From Algiphilus aromaticivorans DG1253 (GTDB lineage: Bacteria; Pseudomonadota; Gammaproteobacteria; Nevskiales; Nevskiaceae): a stretch of 64,000 bases of DNA. Both the position numbers and the translations under genes were made by a program. This document shows, piece after piece, positions 38,052 through 47,063 of the stretch (positions within the stretch are counted from its first letter, which is position 1; every line of letters begins with the position of its first letter). The notes below the pieces were generated by a model. The model saw nothing but the letters and a program-made list of their open reading frames with translations, was not told the origin of the DNA and made no database searches. Location: assembly GCF_000733765.1 (NCBI RefSeq), contig NZ_JPOG01000001.1, positions 372,001-436,000 of the forward strand, given 5' to 3'.

Positions 38052-38897
38052 TCAAGAGGTAGTCGCGGCTTCGCCAAGATGCTCGGCGAGCAGCGTGTTC
38101 AGGGCCTCGCCCTGGGTGAGAGGAATCCAGTGCCCGCCGGGCAGGCGCTCGTAGCGCCAGTCGCCGCGGACGAAGTTGGTGGAGGCGCGCATCTGCGCCT
38201 CGACCAGGTAGCGGTCGCCCTCGCTCCAGACGCCGAGGGTGTCGGCGGCCACCGGTGGCTGCGAGCCCGTCAGCAGCGCCCAGAGGTTGGCGCGGTAGAT
38301 GCGCAGCGCCGCCGTCAGGCGACCCGGTGCGGCCAGGCGATGGCGGACCTCGGCGGTGTCGGGGTGGTCGGGCAGCACGCGCTCCAGGCTGAAGCGGCCG
38401 CGGCCGAGCAGGACGCGCTCGGCCACGCCGCCGAGCGCGAACAGCCCCATGTACCAGCTAGCGCGCTTCTGCGCCCAGCCCCCGGCCGCAATGGCCTCGA
38501 CGTGGCCCACCGACAGCGCCACGAAGTGCTTCACGCGATCCGGGAAGTGACCGGCCAGCTGCCAGGCGAGCACCGCCCCCCAGTCGTGGCCGACGACATC
38601 GGCCGTCTCGGCCCCGATATGTTCGAGCAGGGCGACGAAGTCGGCCGTGATCACCGGCAACGCGTAGTCGCGCACGCGCGCTGCCATCGCCGAGTCGCCA
38701 CAGCCGCGCGTATCCGGCGCCACGGCGCGGAAGCCGCGCGCATGCAGGGCCGCCATCTGCTGCGCCCACATGCTGCTGCTGTCCGGAAAGCCGTGCAGCA
38801 GCAGCACGACGGGCCGCGCGCTGTCTCCGGGCGCAGAGTCCCGATAGGCCAGCTGCAGGCCGTCGTGAGTGAAGTACTGGACGGTGGCGAGCGTCAT
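38052..38897 (-). CDS. Alpha/beta hydrolase with aspartate nucleophile (epoxide-hydrolase-like)
   Basis: A 281-residue hydrolase. The oxyanion segment is HGFPDSSSMW near residue 35, and the nucleophile elbow VVGHDWGAV makes Asp105 the nucleophile, as in epoxide hydrolases and haloalkane dehalogenases; a Ser esterase is thus unlikely. The catalytic His is in GGHWIPLTQ near the C-terminus. It is the middle gene of the operon, four bases after the SDR stop and 14 before the monooxygenase start, so it probably acts on a product of the same pathway. Confidence 0.88.
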   Translation of the reverse strand: MTLATVQYFTHDGLQLAYRDSAPGDSARPVVLLLHGFPDSSSMWAQQMAALHARGFRAVAPDTRGCGDSAMAARVRDYALPVITADFVALLEHIGAETADVVGHDWGAVLAWQLAGHFPDRVKHFVALSVGHVEAIAAGGWAQKRASWYMGLFALGGVAERVLLGRGRFSLERVLPDHPDTAEVRHRLAAPGRLTAALRIYRANLWALLTGSQPPVAADTLGVWSEGDRYLVEAQMRASTNFVRGDWRYERLPGGHWIPLTQGEALNTLLAEHLGEAATTS

Positions 38898-38901
38898 CGT
38901 T

Positions 38902-39741
38902 TCAGGACTTGCCGCTGCGCTTCATCAGGATGGGCGTCAGGCGCTGGTAGAGCGTCGGCATCAGCCGCTGCATCTTGTCGAGCAGGACCGCGTCCGGACC
39001 GACCAGCACGCGTCGGCTGTTGCGCTGCACCGCACGCAGGATGATGCGCGCGGCCTTGTCGGCCGTGGTGATGAAGTGCTTCTCGAAGTCCTTGCTGGCG
39101 GTGGTCTCGTCCAGGCCCAGCGCGCGGATGCTGGCGTCCTGGCGGGCGCTGCGCGCGATGGCGGTCTTGATGCCTCCCGGGTGCACGGTGGTGGCCGAGA
39201 CGCCGCAGTCGGTCATGTCCAGTTCCTGGCGCAGCGACTCGGTGAAGCCGCGCACCGCGTACTTGGCGGCGTTGTAGGCGCTCTGCGAGGGCACCGCCAG
39301 CAGACCGAATAGGCTGGAGATATTGACGATGTGTCCTTCGCCGCTGGCCTTCAGGTGCGGCAGGAAGGCCTGCGTGCCGTGCACCACGCCCCAGAAGTTG
39401 ATGTTCATCAGCCACTCGAAGTCGCCGATGGCCATGCCTTCCACCGTCGCACCCAGGGCCACGCCGGCGTTGTTGAATATCAGGTTCACCTGGCCGTGAT
39501 CGGCCACGACGCGCTCGGCCCAGGCGAAGACCGCCTCGCGGTCGGCAACATCCAGCTTCTGGGTGGTGACGCGCGCATCACCCGCGCGCTCGGCCAGTTC
39601 CTTGGTCTCGGCCAGACCGGCCTCATTGATGTCGGACAGCGCCAGATGACAGCCGGCGGAGGCCAGCTGAATGGCGATCTCGCGGCCGATGCCCGAGCCG
39701 GCGCCGGTGATGGCGGCGACCTTGTTCTGAAATTGCTTCAC
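38902..39741 (-). CDS. Short-chain dehydrogenase (classical SDR) of the monooxygenase operon
   Basis: A 279-residue NAD(P)-dependent oxidoreductase. The cofactor motif is TGAGSGIGREIA near residue 12, FNNAGVAL lies near 89, and Ser in NISSLFG with YNAAK near 155 completes the active site. The C-terminal ~60 residues are basic and may bind membrane. The start is GTG 39741 with GGAGA behind it. It is first gene of the operon leading to the hydrolase and AlmA-like monooxygenase, divergent from an AraC-family regulator. Confidence 0.9.
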   Translation of the reverse strand: MKQFQNKVAAITGAGSGIGREIAIQLASAGCHLALSDINEAGLAETKELAERAGDARVTTQKLDVADREAVFAWAERVVADHGQVNLIFNNAGVALGATVEGMAIGDFEWLMNINFWGVVHGTQAFLPHLKASGEGHIVNISSLFGLLAVPSQSAYNAAKYAVRGFTESLRQELDMTDCGVSATTVHPGGIKTAIARSARQDASIRALGLDETTASKDFEKHFITTADKAARIILRAVQRNSRRVLVGPDAVLLDKMQRLMPTLYQRLTPILMKRSGKS

Positions 39742-39838
39742 GCCTGTCTCCGAGGGAATGGTGATCAAGGGCGGCAAGCTTTCCACTGTCCAGCCCCGGC
39801 GGCTTGACTTTGCGGGACAATCCTTTGACCCTGTGGCC

Positions 39839-40894
39839 ATGGACGCAATGATCCGTTCGGGCGCATTGCGCGGCTTCGCACCGCTGGTCGAGCGGCTGGG
39901 CGGCGCGCCCGGTCCGCTGCTGCGCGCGCACGGCATCACGGCGGAGGCCTTGGCCGATGAGGATGCGCTCGTCTCGCTGCGCGCCACCGGTGAGCTGCTG
40001 GAAGCCGCGGCCCAGCGCCTGGACTGCCCGGACTTCGGCCTGCAGCTCGCCGGCACGCAGGACATCAGCATCCTCGGCCCGCTGGCCGTGGCCATGCAGC
40101 ATTCGGCGACGGTGGCCGACGCGCTGCGCTGCGCGACGCGCTATCTCTTCGTCCACAGCCCGGCCATCGCGCTGACGCCGCTGATCGACAGCCCGCGCGA
40201 GCCGGGGATGTCCGAGCTGCGCATCAGCTATCTCGTCGAGGGCATGCCGGAGGCGCGGCAGGGCATCGAACTGAGCCTGGGCGTCATGCACCGCATCCTG
40301 CAGTTCCTCGGCCGCAGCCATTACCGGCTGCAACTGGTGACGCTGCCGCACACGCCGCTGGCGCCGATGGTGCGCTACGCGCGCTTCTTCGGAGCGGAGG
40401 TGCGCGCGGCGGATCCCTTCGCCGCACTTTTCATCCGGCCCATCGATCTCGATACGCCGCTGGCCGAGGTCAACGACGCGCTGCGCCAGCTCGCCGCGCA
40501 TCATCTGGAGAGCCACTACGCGCGGCCGGGCGAGAGCACATCGGCGCGCGTGCGCCTGGCGATCAGCCACAGCCTGTCCACCGGCGGCGCCAGCCGCGAC
40601 CGCGTCGCCGCCATGCTGGCCCTGCATCCGCGCACGCTGCGCCGGCGCCTGGCCGATGAAGGCAGCTCCTTCGAGGACATCCGCGACGCAGTGGCGCGCG
40701 AAACGGCGCTGCGCTATCTCACCACCACCGATCTGCCGATGTCTCAGATCGCCGATCTCGTCGGGCTGTCCGAGCAGTCGGCGCTGACGCGCGCCTGCCG
40801 GCGCTGGTTCGGCGCCGCGCCCAGCGCTATCCGCCGCGACGGCGCGCCGTCTCAGGCGGCAGCGCGCGCGGCCGCCGGCGAGCCGTCCAGATAG
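39839..40894 (+). CDS. AraC-family transcriptional regulator
   Basis: A 351-residue regulator. Residues 15-190 form the arabinose-binding-like domain of the OruR/ArgR-type subgroup (PF12625), and residues 245-335 the AraC helix-turn-helix (VAAMLALHPRTLRRRLADEG and LVGLSEQSALTRACRRWFG). Being divergent from the SDR/hydrolase/monooxygenase operon, it likely activates it. ATG 39839 lacks a clear Shine-Dalgarno; the frame is open 27 codons further upstream. Its 3' end overlaps the convergent metal-dependent hydrolase gene by 43 bases. Confidence 0.9.
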   Translation: MDAMIRSGALRGFAPLVERLGGAPGPLLRAHGITAEALADEDALVSLRATGELLEAAAQRLDCPDFGLQLAGTQDISILGPLAVAMQHSATVADALRCATRYLFVHSPAIALTPLIDSPREPGMSELRISYLVEGMPEARQGIELSLGVMHRILQFLGRSHYRLQLVTLPHTPLAPMVRYARFFGAEVRAADPFAALFIRPIDLDTPLAEVNDALRQLAAHHLESHYARPGESTSARVRLAISHSLSTGGASRDRVAAMLALHPRTLRRRLADEGSSFEDIRDAVARETALRYLTTTDLPMSQIADLVGLSEQSALTRACRRWFGAAPSAIRRDGAPSQAAARAAAGEPSR

Positions 40895-41787
40895 GCCAGC
40901 GCCTCTTCGGTGGAAGCCTCCTGCACCGGGTCGTAGTCCGGTCGGAAGAAGGGTAGCTCCTGCCTTATCAGCCACGGCAGCGAGGGCAGGTGACCGGTCC
41001 TCGACTGGCGCTGCCATTCCAGCCAGATCCAGGGCCGGAAGGCGCTGGGCTTCATGTCGGCAAAGCGCGGATCCTGGCGCATGATGTGCGCTGCACCGTG
41101 CGCCCAAAGCCCGAAGATCACCGGCATGGCGATGCTGGCGAGGTAGTAGCGCGAGACGTAGCCGCCGCCCAGATGGCAGTAGAGGTCGAAGGCCACGCTG
41201 CGGTGTTCGATCTCCTCGGCGCCGTGCCAGCGCAGCAGATCGAGCAGCGTCGGATCGGCGCCGGCCTCGTCCCAGACCGTGTTGTGCAGTGCGTACTTGC
41301 CGAGCACGCAGGTCATGTGCTCGATGGCCGCGATCAGGCCAAGGCGGAAGAGCAGCCAGCGCCGTTGCAGCGCCTTGGGCAGCGGAAAGCCGAGGGGGCG
41401 ATCGGCGAGAAGAGCCTCGAAGAGCCAGTCCTCCTGGCGGGTGTTGGACTCGGTCTCGATGCCGTGGGCGTTGAGGTACTCGGCGATGGCGCCGCCGTGG
41501 GCGCGCGCGTGCATGGCCTCCTGCCGGATGAAGTTCTGCACGTCGGCGCGCAGCTTCTCGTCGGTGACCAGCGGCAGCGCCTGGTTGTAGAGCCGGCAGA
41601 ACCAGAACTCGCCGGCAGGCAGCAGCAGATTGATCTCGTTGATGAAATGGCTGGCGAATGGCCGGCCGGGGATCCATTCCAGCGGCGTGTCGGACCAGTC
41701 GAAGGCGACCTTGCGTGGTACCAGTGCGCCCTCGGTGCGGCTGGCGGAAGCGTCGTCGTTACGGCTCTTTCGAAGAAAAGCGAGCAT
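40852..41787 (-). CDS. Metal-dependent hydrolase (PF10118, diiron-like)
   Basis: A 311-residue protein of the PF10118 family. Two metal-binding motifs are visible, RQEAMHARAHG near residue 90 and EEIEHRSVAFD near 195, with Glu in the middle helices (IAAIEHMTCV), suggesting a ferritin-like diiron site. Family members accompany monooxygenase/SDR clusters; the substrate is unknown. AGGAGG precedes the ATG nine bases after the stop of the upstream fusion gene. It overlaps the convergent AraC gene by 43 bases. Confidence 0.85.
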   Translation of the reverse strand: MLAFLRKSRNDDASASRTEGALVPRKVAFDWSDTPLEWIPGRPFASHFINEINLLLPAGEFWFCRLYNQALPLVTDEKLRADVQNFIRQEAMHARAHGGAIAEYLNAHGIETESNTRQEDWLFEALLADRPLGFPLPKALQRRWLLFRLGLIAAIEHMTCVLGKYALHNTVWDEAGADPTLLDLLRWHGAEEIEHRSVAFDLYCHLGGGYVSRYYLASIAMPVIFGLWAHGAAHIMRQDPRFADMKPSAFRPWIWLEWQRQSRTGHLPSLPWLIRQELPFFRPDYDPVQEASTEEALAYLDGSPAAARAAA

Positions 41788-41796
41788 GGCGGCCTC

Positions 41797-43545
41797 CTAG
41801 TTGAGTTCGATGCGCGCCAGCCGGCGCGCGAGTCCGGGGGCGAGGCGCGACAGCCAGCGCAGGCCCTGCACCTCGATACCGACCAGCGCCTCCGGCCGGC
41901 GCTGCTCCACCGCCGCGACGATGGCGTCCGCGACGGCTTCCGGCTTCAGGTTGCGGCGCTCGTAGAGTTTCTGGATGCGCGCGCGCGACGCCGATTCGGT
42001 CTCGGCGTCCTGACCGGTGAAGCGCGTGCGCGTGACGATGCCGGTGTTGACCACGCCCGGATAGATCGCGGCGACATGGATACGGCTGTCGGCGAGCTCG
42101 GCGCGCAGACAGTCGCTCAGCATCCGGACGGCGGCCTTGGTCGTTGCGTAGGCGGGCGTGCTGCGCGAGGGCAGGAAGGCCAGCCCGGAAGAGACATTGA
42201 CGATATGGCCGGCACGGCCCTGCGCGAGCATCTGCTGGCCGAACAGCCGTGAGCCGTGGATGACGCCGCCCAGATTGATATCCAGGATGCGCTCCCAGTC
42301 CTCGGCGGATGTCTCCAGCACGCTGCCAGCCATGCCGATGCCGGCGTTGTTGACGACGATGTCCGGTGCGTCGAAGTGCTCGCCCACCCAGCCGGCGAGT
42401 GTCTCCATGGCCGCGACGCTGCCGACATCCACTGAGCGCGACCAGGCAGCCACCTCGAGCAGTTCGCAGAGCTCGGCCGTGCGTTCGGCGGCTTCGGCGT
42501 CGACGTCCACAGCGATGATGTCCGCCCCGGCGTCGGCCAGTGCCAGTGCGGTGGCGCGGCCGATGCCGGAACCGGCGCCGGTGATCAGCGCCAGCCGGCC
42601 CGATTGGCTGCCGCCGCGCCGCGCCGCCCGCATGCGTGCGCGCCGCAGGGGCGGCGTCTCCTCGGCCCCTTCGATGTGATCGACAAAGCCGGCAATGCGC
42701 GCGGCGACCAGCTCGGGATGGCTGACCTGCAGCCAGTGACCGGCGTCGACGTCGAAACGCCACAGATTCGGCGCCCAGCGCGGCAGGTCATCCCAGATCT
42801 CCGGCACCATGAAGTGGTCGCGCTTTGGGAAGATGAGTTGCACCGGGATGTCGGTGCGCCGCTCGGACGGCTGCGACAGCCGCTTCAGGAAGTTGGCGCG
42901 GTAGAGCTTGATGCCGTGCTCGCCGTCGGCGGCTTGCGTCGGGCTGGGTGCCGCCTCGCGGATGCCCTCGACGCGCTCGAGCAGCGCCGGCCACAGGCGC
43001 TCGCCGCCGCGCTGCCAGAAGGCCGGCGCCACGGCCGGCAGGTGGAACATGCCGATGTACCAGGAGTGCGCCAGCTGGCGCGCCACGGTCGCCAGCCCCT
43101 CCGGTGCGCCGGCGCGCAGGCGCTCCATGGCCCAGTAGCCGGCGTGATCGAGGCTCGGGCCGGAGATCGTCGTGAACGAGGCGATGTGCCCGGCAAGGCG
43201 CTCGGTGGTCACGGCCTCCCAGGACTGGATCGAGCCCCAGTCATGACCGACCAGATGCACGGGGCGCTCCGGGCCCACCGTGTCGACCACCGCGGCCAGA
43301 TCCTTTACCAGGTGCGACAGCTCGTAGGCGCGCGTGTGGTCGGGACGCGTCGAGGCGCCGGCACCGCGCACGTCGTAGGCCACGACGTGGAAGCGCTCGG
43401 CCAGTTGTTCGGCCGTGGCGCGCCAGACGCTGGCGGTATCCGGATAGCCGTGCACCAGCACGACGGTGGGCCGGTCGTCCGGCTCCCCCCATTCGTAGAC
43501 GGCGATTTCGACATCGCCGCTGTTAACGGTTTGTGCGGGCGTCAT
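41797..43545 (-). CDS. Alpha/beta hydrolase-SDR fusion protein
   Basis: A 582-residue two-domain enzyme. Residues 1-290 are an alpha/beta hydrolase with oxyanion segment HGYPDTASVW and nucleophile Asp102 (LVGHDWGSI). After an Arg-rich linker (RRARMRAARRGG), residues 312-580 are an SDR with TGAGSGIGRATAL, NNAGIGMAG and the active site Ser plus YATTK. Such fusions are known in actinobacteria and gammaproteobacteria. It follows the M24 gene with a one-base gap and precedes the metal hydrolase. The fusion probably channels an alcohol from hydrolysis to oxidation (inference). Confidence 0.88.
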   Translation of the reverse strand: MTPAQTVNSGDVEIAVYEWGEPDDRPTVVLVHGYPDTASVWRATAEQLAERFHVVAYDVRGAGASTRPDHTRAYELSHLVKDLAAVVDTVGPERPVHLVGHDWGSIQSWEAVTTERLAGHIASFTTISGPSLDHAGYWAMERLRAGAPEGLATVARQLAHSWYIGMFHLPAVAPAFWQRGGERLWPALLERVEGIREAAPSPTQAADGEHGIKLYRANFLKRLSQPSERRTDIPVQLIFPKRDHFMVPEIWDDLPRWAPNLWRFDVDAGHWLQVSHPELVAARIAGFVDHIEGAEETPPLRRARMRAARRGGSQSGRLALITGAGSGIGRATALALADAGADIIAVDVDAEAAERTAELCELLEVAAWSRSVDVGSVAAMETLAGWVGEHFDAPDIVVNNAGIGMAGSVLETSAEDWERILDINLGGVIHGSRLFGQQMLAQGRAGHIVNVSSGLAFLPSRSTPAYATTKAAVRMLSDCLRAELADSRIHVAAIYPGVVNTGIVTRTRFTGQDAETESASRARIQKLYERRNLKPEAVADAIVAAVEQRRPEALVGIEVQGLRWLSRLAPGLARRLARIELN

Positions 43546-43546
43546 G

Positions 43547-44425
43547 TCAGGCCGCCTGCCGTGCGGTCGGCCACAGCCCGCGCGCCTGCCAGCGGCGGAC
43601 GTGCGGCACGCCCTCGTCGAGCCAGTAGGCGTCGTCCTCGGTGACCACCAGCAGCTCTTCGAACTTGGCGCCGACATCGCGGAAGCCCAGGTGCGGTTCG
43701 ACCGCCCATAGCCCCGGCGTCGGCGGGTGCTCCGACGCCGCCGAGCTGTTCCATATGGGATTCCAGCCTTCGCGGGCGCCGCGCGCGCGATCGCGGATCA
43801 GCTCGCGGATATTTCGCAGGCCGAAGCGGCCCAGCGTCCAGTGCGTCGTGTCCGCTTCGTCGGGCAGCACTTCGACGCGGTGCGCCAGCGTTTCGAAGGG
43901 GTAGGCCTTGTGCCGCGGCTCGTAGCCGTGGCGCTGGCAGAGCGCGTCGACGGCGCGGCTGATCTCGGCCAGCGGGCGCCGCGCGCGCACCTGCTCCAGG
44001 ATCAGCTGGCGGTATTCGGCGAGGTCATCCATCAGCTTGTCGAGGATGCGGTTGGTGCCGATTACACCGCAGTAGCCGATATCGGCGGTGTAGCCGTGCA
44101 CCGTGGGCGCGCAGTCCAGGATGAAGGGCATGTCCGCCTCCAGCCGGCGGTTGCCCGGATAGAAGGCCGGGTTGAAGCCGCCCAGCTGTGAGACGCCGAT
44201 CAGTCCGCGAAAGGCGGTGCGATCGCCGAACCAGGCGAAGGGACGATGGAAGCAGTCCTCTGCGCCGTTATCGTCCAGATAGTCCTGCATGCGTGCGGCG
44301 ACATCGCGCTCGCGCATGCCCGGCGTCATCTCGGCTGCGATGGTCTCGGCGCAGTCGTAGGCCAGGCGCTGGGCCCGGCGGAAGCCTTCCAGGGTCTCGG
44401 GGTCGAGGTGGTCGCTGGCGTGCAT
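43547..44425 (-). CDS. M24 (aminopeptidase P/creatinase-like) family protein
   Basis: A 292-residue single-domain pita-bread protein. Metal ligands are visible as Asp in ILDCAPTV near 105, Asp in TADIGYCG near 115, His near 180-185 (FETLAHRVE), Glu in WAVEPHL near 243 and Glu in AKFEELLVVT near 258. It could cleave X-Pro peptides or act on a small amide, as other M24 proteins do. It heads an operon with the hydrolase-SDR fusion and metal hydrolase, an unusual setting for a peptidase. Confidence 0.86.
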   Translation of the reverse strand: MHASDHLDPETLEGFRRAQRLAYDCAETIAAEMTPGMRERDVAARMQDYLDDNGAEDCFHRPFAWFGDRTAFRGLIGVSQLGGFNPAFYPGNRRLEADMPFILDCAPTVHGYTADIGYCGVIGTNRILDKLMDDLAEYRQLILEQVRARRPLAEISRAVDALCQRHGYEPRHKAYPFETLAHRVEVLPDEADTTHWTLGRFGLRNIRELIRDRARGAREGWNPIWNSSAASEHPPTPGLWAVEPHLGFRDVGAKFEELLVVTEDDAYWLDEGVPHVRRWQARGLWPTARQAA

Positions 44426-44470
44426 GGCCGTTGCCCCCGCATCGTCGGTCCAAATGACAGGCTAGCGCGA

Positions 44471-44490
44471 ACATTGTCATTAATCAATGT
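44471..44490. promoter_or_regulatory. 20-bp dyad upstream of the M24 operon
   Basis: ACATTGTCATTAATCAATGT has six-base inverted arms (ACATTG/CAATGT) around TCATTAAT in an AT-rich pocket, 46 bases upstream of the M24 gene start on the minus strand. On that strand a TTGATT is followed 17 bases later by TAGCCT. It is likely promoter/operator DNA; the regulator is unknown. Confidence 0.4.
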
Positions 44491-44541
44491 CACTATACGT
44501 GACTGCCGCGGCAAGGTTATGTTCGGCACGGACGCCCGCCG

Positions 44542-45273
44542 CTAATCTTCCGACGCGCGTGCGACGATGCGATAGCGGATACCGATGGGGTCCTGCAGCC
44601 CGAGCAGTCCGCCCAGCACGGACATGGGCGTGATGCCGAAGTCGGTTTGGCGAATGACCAGGCTGCCCTCGGCGCTTAGCCGCTCGTCGTCGCGGCGTAC
44701 CTCCAGCAGGCTGTCGTAGACCTGCGTGCTGCCGTGCAGCGCCACCTCGACGCGCGCCACCAGCATCGGCCAGTCGCCGCCGATTTCCACCGAGCGCAGC
44801 ACGATCTCGGGATGGGTCTCGGCGTCGAGCACCGAGTCGCCCAGCATGTTGTCGCGCGTGCCCTCGATCTGCTCTTCGCTCAGCGGCTTGGCGAAGCTGC
44901 CGCCGATGGCCGCACGCAGCGCCGGGTCGTCCAGTGCCATGGCCTCGGCGCTGAAGCCCAGCATGAAACTGGCATCGGTGGGCAGCTCCGAGCGCAGCGC
45001 CACGAAGCCCTGCAGCTCCGGCGTCGTCAGCACGTGATTCTTGCCCCGGGTGGGCGCCTTGCCGCCGCGGAAGACGAAGATGCGCACCTCGGAAGCCGCC
45101 GCGTCGATGCGATAGAGGCGGGTCGCCTCTCCCGCGGCGGCCCGCCGTGCCGCGGCGACATCGGCCAGCTGCGGCACGGTCGTCTCCGCGGCCGGTGGGG
45201 GTGGCGGTTCCTTGGCAGGCAGCAGAGCGCAGCCGGCGAGCGGCAGGAAAAAGGCCAGGGCGAGCAGGCGCAT
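44542..45273 (-). CDS. YceI-domain lipoprotein
   Basis: A 243-residue predicted lipoprotein with lipobox LAGC at Cys15 and a proline-rich linker. The YceI-like beta-barrel begins YRIDAAASEVRIFVFRGG near residue 55, runs through DAETHPEIVLRSVEI and ends SLVIRQTDFGITPMSVLGG. Related barrels bind isoprenoid or amphipathic lipids in the periplasm. A single gene. Confidence 0.85.
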   Translation of the reverse strand: MRLLALAFFLPLAGCALLPAKEPPPPPAAETTVPQLADVAAARRAAAGEATRLYRIDAAASEVRIFVFRGGKAPTRGKNHVLTTPELQGFVALRSELPTDASFMLGFSAEAMALDDPALRAAIGGSFAKPLSEEQIEGTRDNMLGDSVLDAETHPEIVLRSVEIGGDWPMLVARVEVALHGSTQVYDSLLEVRRDDERLSAEGSLVIRQTDFGITPMSVLGGLLGLQDPIGIRYRIVARASED

Positions 45274-45336
45274 GACGGTCCCTTCTGGGTGCGAAGGGGA
45301 TCAGCCTAGCGCTGCAGCGGCCGGAAAGGGGGCTGT

Positions 45337-46977
45337 TCAGTCCGTCGGCGTGTAGGCCGGCGGCGGATGCCGGTGATGCGTGGCCTGCTCGAAGGCGTAG
45401 GCGATCTCGAACAGCGACGCCTCGTCCCACTTGCGGCCGAATATCTCCAGGCCCACCGGCAGCGGTGTGGCGCCCTCCGTGAAGCCTGCCGGTACAACGA
45501 TCGAGGGCAGCCCCGTCGAGGCGCTGAAGCCGCAGTTGCTGCCCTGGGTCAGGGCATCGATGTTGCTGGCGAGAGCGGCGCTGTCGCCGTCCAGCAAAGC
45601 AGCCAGCAGAGCCTCCGCGTCGGCGTCGACCAGGGTGGCGAAGGGCGGGTCCAGCACCGGCGGGTAGACCAGCGCATCCAGTCCCAGCCGGTCCATCTCG
45701 GCCTCGACATAGGCGCGCATGACCGGGCGCTGCCCCTTCGTCGCGAAATAGCGCTCCGAACTCGTGTCGGATAGCGTCTTGGCTGCGACCAGGATCGCTT
45801 CGATGAAGGGATGTACCTGGCCACTCAGGATGATGGCGTCCAGCGAGCCCCGAACGGGCTCCGGAATGCTCTGCAGGTATTCGTTGATGTGCGTCTCGAA
45901 CTCCTGCACCAGCACGGAGACCGACGCGAAGTCGGGCAGCGTGACCGGATCGATCACTTCCGCCCCGGCCGCTTCGATGTCGCCAATCGCCGCCGTCATG
46001 ATGCGCTGGATCGCGGGGTCGCTGCCGAAGGCGTCGGTGCCGCCGTAGCTGCGCAGTACGCCGATCCGTTTTCCGGCCAGTCCGTCCGCGTTCAGCGCCG
46101 CAGTGTAGCTGGCGGGCTGATAGCGCTCCGGGTCGAGCGTGCGTGCATCGGCAGGGTCGACCGCGGCCATGACATCCAGCACCCGTGCGGCATCGGCGAC
46201 CGTGCGGGTGATCGGCCCGCCGACGTCGTGAAAGTGCGACAGCGGCACGATCCCGTCCTGCGACACCAGCCCCATCGAGGCACGTACGCCCACCAGCGAT
46301 GCATTCGACGGGGGCAGCCGAATGGATGCGCAGGTATCGGATCCGGTTCCGGCCAGCGCCAGATTCGCCGCCACCGCCGAGGCGGTGCCGCCGCTCGAGC
46401 CGCCGGCGTCGGCGCGCGTGTCGTAGGCGGCGCCGACCCGTCCCGTGAAGCTGTTGTGACTCTGCGTGAAGAAGGCGTACTCGGTCATCGTCGTCTTGCC
46501 GAGGATGACCGCTCCGGCTCCGCGCAGCCTCTGCACGGTGAAGGCATCGTCAGCGGGCTGCGAGCCGGCGATGGCGCGGGACGCCGCCGTGGTCGGCATG
46601 TCGACCGTGTCGAAGTTGTCCTTGAGCAGCATCGGCACGCAATGCAGCGGGCCCTTCAGCGTGCCGTACTCGGCAAGGTGGGCATCCAGCGCGCGCGCCT
46701 GCGCCATGGCTTCGGGATGGGCGGCGAGCACGCTGTTCAGCGCCGGGCCGGTGCTGTCGTCGCGATCCAGCGTCTCGATGCGTTCCAGATAGGCGGCAAC
46801 CAGGCCGGCGCAGCCGATCGTGCCGGCCTTCAGGGCGTTCTGTGTCGTCTCGATCGACGCTTCGATCAGCTGGAAGCCCGCTTCGTCGGCAACGCCGCTG
46901 GTGGCGCCGGAACCGCCGCAGGCTGAAAGCAGCAGACCCAGCGACAGCAGCAGGGGGCGACGAAGGCGTGACGACAT
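45337..46977 (-). CDS. Amidase-signature family lipoprotein
   Basis: A 546-residue exported amidase with lipobox LSAC (Cys20). The catalytic Ser-cisSer-Lys set is visible: Lys in PMLLKDNFDTV near 119, Ser in DAGGSSGGTASAVAANLALAG near 195 and Ser in GSDTCASIRLP near 219. The periplasmic location implies action on an external amide; the substrate is unknown. The length fits the family with a 25-residue leader. It stands alone between YceI and hspQ. Confidence 0.91.
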   Translation of the reverse strand: MSSRLRRPLLLSLGLLLSACGGSGATSGVADEAGFQLIEASIETTQNALKAGTIGCAGLVAAYLERIETLDRDDSTGPALNSVLAAHPEAMAQARALDAHLAEYGTLKGPLHCVPMLLKDNFDTVDMPTTAASRAIAGSQPADDAFTVQRLRGAGAVILGKTTMTEYAFFTQSHNSFTGRVGAAYDTRADAGGSSGGTASAVAANLALAGTGSDTCASIRLPPSNASLVGVRASMGLVSQDGIVPLSHFHDVGGPITRTVADAARVLDVMAAVDPADARTLDPERYQPASYTAALNADGLAGKRIGVLRSYGGTDAFGSDPAIQRIMTAAIGDIEAAGAEVIDPVTLPDFASVSVLVQEFETHINEYLQSIPEPVRGSLDAIILSGQVHPFIEAILVAAKTLSDTSSERYFATKGQRPVMRAYVEAEMDRLGLDALVYPPVLDPPFATLVDADAEALLAALLDGDSAALASNIDALTQGSNCGFSASTGLPSIVVPAGFTEGATPLPVGLEIFGRKWDEASLFEIAYAFEQATHHRHPPPAYTPTD

Positions 46978-47063
46978 GGAAGGACTCGATGGCTTGGGCC
47001 TCTAGCGCAAGCAATCGATGTGCCAAAGCGGGCCGGCACTGCCCGCCGCGCTTCTGCTCGGGA

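Noticed and set aside
39623-41677. 684-codon open frame on the minus strand covering the AraC gene and parts of its neighbours
   Set aside because: It crosses three genes with clear domains in other frames and is rich in Arg/Ala/Gly without family features.
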